DNA from: Virgibacillus_P tibetensis
GTDB lineage: Bacteria; Bacillota; Bacilli; Bacillales; Amphibacillaceae
Direction of reading: 5' to 3'
DNA length: 64,000 nt
Assembly: GCF_036026595.1 (NCBI RefSeq)
Contig: NZ_JARZFX010000010.1
Span: forward strand, 1 to 64,000
A program made the translations under genes and the position numbers. The notes under the pieces were generated by a model that was not told the DNA's origin, did not search any database, and saw only the letters and a list, made by a program, of their open reading frames with translations. Shown piece by piece: positions 61,849 through 64,000 of the stretch. Every line of letters begins with the position of its first letter. Within the stretch, counting starts at the first letter, position 1.

Positions 61849-62052
61849 ATGGCAGAGAAAGATTTTGGATTAAATGATGTTGTTCAAATGAAAAAGCAAC
61901 ACCCATGTGGAGAAAATCGCTGGAGGATTATTCGTATGGGCATGGATATCCGCATTAAATGCTTGGGCTGTGATCATAGTGTAATGATTCCACGACGCGA
62001 ATTTACCAAAAAATTGAAAAGGATAGTGGAAAAGGCAGAAGAAAGTAAATAA
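61849..62052 (+). CDS. yyzM: YyzM family protein (DUF951)
   Basis: A small conserved protein of 67 residues with a KKQHPCGENRWRIIRMGMDIRIKC segment and a second Cys, typical of DUF951. It may bind nucleic acid or metal; the function is unknown. It directly precedes ychF in Bacilli. Confidence 0.92.
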   Translation: MAEKDFGLNDVVQMKKQHPCGENRWRIIRMGMDIRIKCLGCDHSVMIPRREFTKKLKRIVEKAEESK

Positions 62053-62123
62053 AATAGACTATTTTATTGAAAAAGTGATAATATAGAACTAAATAGTAAT
62101 AGAAATAGAAAAATTGATAGGGT

Positions 62124-62168
62124 AAAAAGCAAAAATAGGCATGAATAAGATGCCTATTTTTGCTTTTT
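62124..62168 (+). terminator. Long terminator between yyzM and ychF
   Basis: AAAAAGCAAAAATAGGCAT (62124-62142) and ATGCCTATTTTTGCTTTTT (62150-62168) form a perfect 19-bp stem with a 7-nt loop. It has T-runs on both strands. Confidence 0.92.
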
Positions 62169-62255
62169 CATAGCTTGTCAATTTAAATTCTAGTGCCTAT
62201 AATTAGTATGACTAACGCGTTCATATGAATGAAATCCTTAAGGAGTGAAAGTTGC

Positions 62256-63356
62256 ATGGCATTAACAGCAGGAATTGTCGGACTTCCAAATGTAGGGAAA
62301 TCAACTTTATTTAATGCAATTACACAAGCTGGAGTAGAAGCAGCCAACTATCCGTTTGCTACTATCGATCCGAATGTGGGCATTGTAGAAGTACCTGACA
62401 ATCGCTTAAATAAATTAACAGAATTAGTTAAACCGAAGAAAACAGTACCGACAGCCTTTGAGTTCACGGATATAGCAGGTATTGTAAAAGGAGCGAGCAA
62501 GGGAGAAGGATTAGGAAACCAATTCCTGTCCCATATCCGCCAGGTAGACGCGATTTGCCAGGTCGTGCGTTGTTTTGAGGACGAGAATATAACACATGTA
62601 GCGGGTAAGATCGATCCTATTGATGATATTGAAATCATTAATTTGGAACTTATTTTAGCAGACCTGGAAACAGTCAACAAACGTGTGCAGCGAGTAGAAA
62701 AGCTTGCTAGACAAAAAGACAAGGACGCTGTAGCTGAGCAGGATATACTTGTAAAGTTAAAAGACGGACTTGAAGAGGAAAAACCAGCTCGTGCTTTGGA
62801 ATTTTCAGAGGATCAGTGGAAAGTAGTAAAAGGACTACATCTGCTGACAAGCAAGCCAACCTTGTATGTAGCAAACGTAAGTGAAGAAGAAGTTGCTGAT
62901 CCGGAAGCAAATGAAAATGTGCAAAAAGTAAAAGACTTTGCAGCGAAGGAAAGTGCACAAGTAATTGTTATCTGTGCCAAGATTGAAGAAGAGATTGCGG
63001 AGCTTGATCAAGAGGGAAAAGAAATGTTCCTGGATGACTTAGGCATTACGGAATCGGGTCTGGATAAGCTTATAAGAGCTTCTTACGATTTATTGGGCTT
63101 GGGAACATACTTCACAGCTGGTGAGCAGGAAGTGCGTGCATGGACGTTTCGTAAGGGAATTAAGGCACCAGAAGCAGCAGGTATTATACACACAGACTTT
63201 GAAAGAGGATTTATTCGAGCAGAAACTGTCTCCTATAATGACCTGGTAGAAGCAGGAGCTATGGCACAAGCACGTGAAAAGGGCAAGGTTCGCCTGGAAG
63301 GTAAAGAGTATATCGTTAAAGACGGCGATGTAATTCACTTCCGTTTTAATGTGTAG
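62256..63356 (+). CDS. ychF: Ribosome-binding ATPase YchF (YyaF, OLA1-type)
   Basis: YchF is an Obg-like P-loop protein that prefers ATP and binds ribosomes and, in some species, redox enzymes. The 366-residue protein has GIVGLPNVGKSTLFN, DIAGIVKGASKGEGLGN, a coiled coil (about 125-205) and the C-terminal TGS domain (GIKAPEAAGIIHTDFERGFI). I chose the ATG at 62256 with AAGGAGTG upstream. Confidence 0.97.
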   Translation: MALTAGIVGLPNVGKSTLFNAITQAGVEAANYPFATIDPNVGIVEVPDNRLNKLTELVKPKKTVPTAFEFTDIAGIVKGASKGEGLGNQFLSHIRQVDAICQVVRCFEDENITHVAGKIDPIDDIEIINLELILADLETVNKRVQRVEKLARQKDKDAVAEQDILVKLKDGLEEEKPARALEFSEDQWKVVKGLHLLTSKPTLYVANVSEEEVADPEANENVQKVKDFAAKESAQVIVICAKIEEEIAELDQEGKEMFLDDLGITESGLDKLIRASYDLLGLGTYFTAGEQEVRAWTFRKGIKAPEAAGIIHTDFERGFIRAETVSYNDLVEAGAMAQAREKGKVRLEGKEYIVKDGDVIHFRFNV

Positions 63357-63425
63357 AGCATACAGTTTTTAAAGCGCGCTACTCAAATTAATTTTAGTAT
63401 AACGTAAAAAGGGATCTCTCGAAGC

Positions 63426-63454
63426 TTGTTATTTATAAAAAGATTTGGTATAAT
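63426..63454 (+). promoter_or_regulatory. Promoter of the rpsF-ssb operon
   Basis: TTGTTA (63426-63431) and a perfect TATAAT (63449-63454) are spaced 17 bp, with a TGG extended -10. Confidence 0.9.
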
Positions 63455-63464
63455 ACACTATTGT

Positions 63465-63530
63465 GAGTAATTATATTTACAATTACTCCTTGCCCTTATT
63501 CAAAATGAGGGCCGTTTAGACCAAAAGGAG
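63465..63530 (+). promoter_or_regulatory. Candidate S6:S18 autoregulatory leader
   Basis: Two hairpins precede rpsF: GAGTAATT/AATTACTC and GCCCTTA/TGAGGGC, the second followed by CCG. S6:S18-binding leaders in many bacteria have a comparable hairpin with a CCG element. The fit is by shape, not a checked alignment. Confidence 0.45.
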
Positions 63531-63539
63531 GTGTAACGG

Positions 63540-63830
63540 ATGAGAAAATACGAAATCATGTATATCATTCGCCCAGACATAGAAGAGGATGCTAAAACAG
63601 CTTTAATCGAGCGTTTTAATGGCATTTTAACTGATAATGGCGCGGAGATTGATAAAGTTGATGAAAAAGGCAAGAAGCGTCTTGCTTATGAAATCAAAGA
63701 CCATCGTGATGGATATTATGTAATCATTAAATTCAGTGGTGACGAGAATTCTGTAAATGAATTCGATCGTTTAGCTAAATTCTCTGATGATATTATTCGC
63801 CATATGGCAATTCGAGAAGATGATCAATAA
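63540..63830 (+). CDS. rpsF: 30S ribosomal protein bS6
   Basis: The 96-residue protein MRKYEIMYIIRPDIEEDAKT... is a full-length bS6, with the EKGKKRLAYEIKDHRDGYYVI core. AAAGGAGGTG precedes the start. It opens the rpsF-ssb-rpsR operon. Confidence 0.97.
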   Translation: MRKYEIMYIIRPDIEEDAKTALIERFNGILTDNGAEIDKVDEKGKKRLAYEIKDHRDGYYVIIKFSGDENSVNEFDRLAKFSDDIIRHMAIREDDQ

Positions 63831-63845
63831 TAAGGGGTGGTTCTG

Positions 63846-64000
63846 ATGTTAAATCGTGTCGTACTTGTAGGCAGGTTAACGAAGGATCCTGACTTACGTT
63901 ATACACCAAACGGAGTGGCGGTAGCCAACTTTACTATCGCAGTTAACAGACCTTTTTCGAATCAGCAGGGAAACCGTGAAGCTGACTTCATTAACTGTGT
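63846..64000 (+). CDS. ssb: Single-stranded DNA-binding protein SSB (5' part)
   Basis: SSB coats single-stranded DNA at forks and recruits partners. The first 51 residues, MLNRVVLVGRLTKDPDLRYT..., match the start of the OB-fold domain, including VANFTIAVNRPF. The gene runs off the window. The spacing of 15 bp from rpsF indicates cotranscription. Confidence 0.97.
   Translation, partial: MLNRVVLVGRLTKDPDLRYTPNGVAVANFTIAVNRPFSNQQGNREADFINC

Overview
This 64 kb window is the replication-origin region of a low-GC Gram-positive, endospore-forming bacterium of the family Bacillaceae. The evidence is the gene order rpsF-ychF-yyzM ... parB-parA-noc-rsmG-mnmG-mnmE-jag-yidC-rnpA-rpmH-[oriC]-dnaA-dnaN-yaaA-recF-remB-gyrB-gyrA, followed by guaB-dacA-pdxST-serS-dck-dgk-sleL-tadA-SRP RNA-dnaX-recR-bofA-csfB-tmk-darA-holB-ricT-yabA-rsmI-abrB. 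This is the Bacillus subtilis origin order, almost gene for gene. Sporulation genes (abrB, ricT, csfB, bofA, a Spo0E-type phosphatase, sleL, yyaC, soj/spo0J) are present. Protein sequences and base composition suggest the Oceanobacillus/Virgibacillus side of the family; that is an inference, not a measurement.

Layout. From about 45.4 kb down to base 1 (left replichore) most genes are on the minus strand; from about 46.4 kb to 64 kb (right replichore) almost all are on the plus strand, so transcription follows replication away from oriC. oriC is bipartite. A cluster of DnaA boxes lies between rpmH and dnaA (46019-46358). A second set, with a DnaA-trio run and an AT-rich unwinding element, lies between dnaA and dnaN (43893-44008). 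Three Spo0A-like boxes lie among the DnaA boxes of the first cluster. Two parS sites flank the noc-soj-spo0J cluster. The left arm carries replication and DNA metabolism (dnaA, dnaN, recF, gyrBA, dnaX, recR, holB, tmk, yabA), nucleotide supply (guaB, dck, dgk), B6 synthesis (pdxST), serS under a T-box, tRNA-Ser, SRP RNA and the tmk-to-rsmI operon, ending with the convergent transition-state regulator abrB. The right arm carries ribosome, tRNA and membrane biogenesis (rpmH, rnpA, yidC, jag, mnmE, mnmG, rsmG), segregation, then several membrane proteins, yyzM, ychF and the rpsF-ssb operon.

The main departure from the B. subtilis order is an accessory block between sleL and dgk (16.8-23.7 kb). 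It holds a 52-bp tandem repeat array, a DJ-1/PfpI protein, nsrR and hmp divergently arranged around an NsrR-like operator, acsA with a consensus cre site, a glutamate/dicarboxylate symporter and tRNA-Arg. Other differences are an HD-GYP protein with a broken HD motif between gyrA and yaaC, an nrnB/spo0E insertion between dnaX and the SRP RNA gene, and no rRNA operon or xpaC-yaaN near csfB.

Several intergenic regions hold non-coding structure: at least four MITE-like elements sharing inverted ends, two related relics inside oriC, a second repeat family ending in GCCAC(G/A)TCC, a 144-bp element with TGTTCAAAAAG ends, a decayed gene with a perfect Shine-Dalgarno but a GTA codon where the start should be, and a possible 6S-like structured RNA between noc and soj. 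I see no phage, CRISPR array, insertion sequence with transposase, or obvious new defence system.
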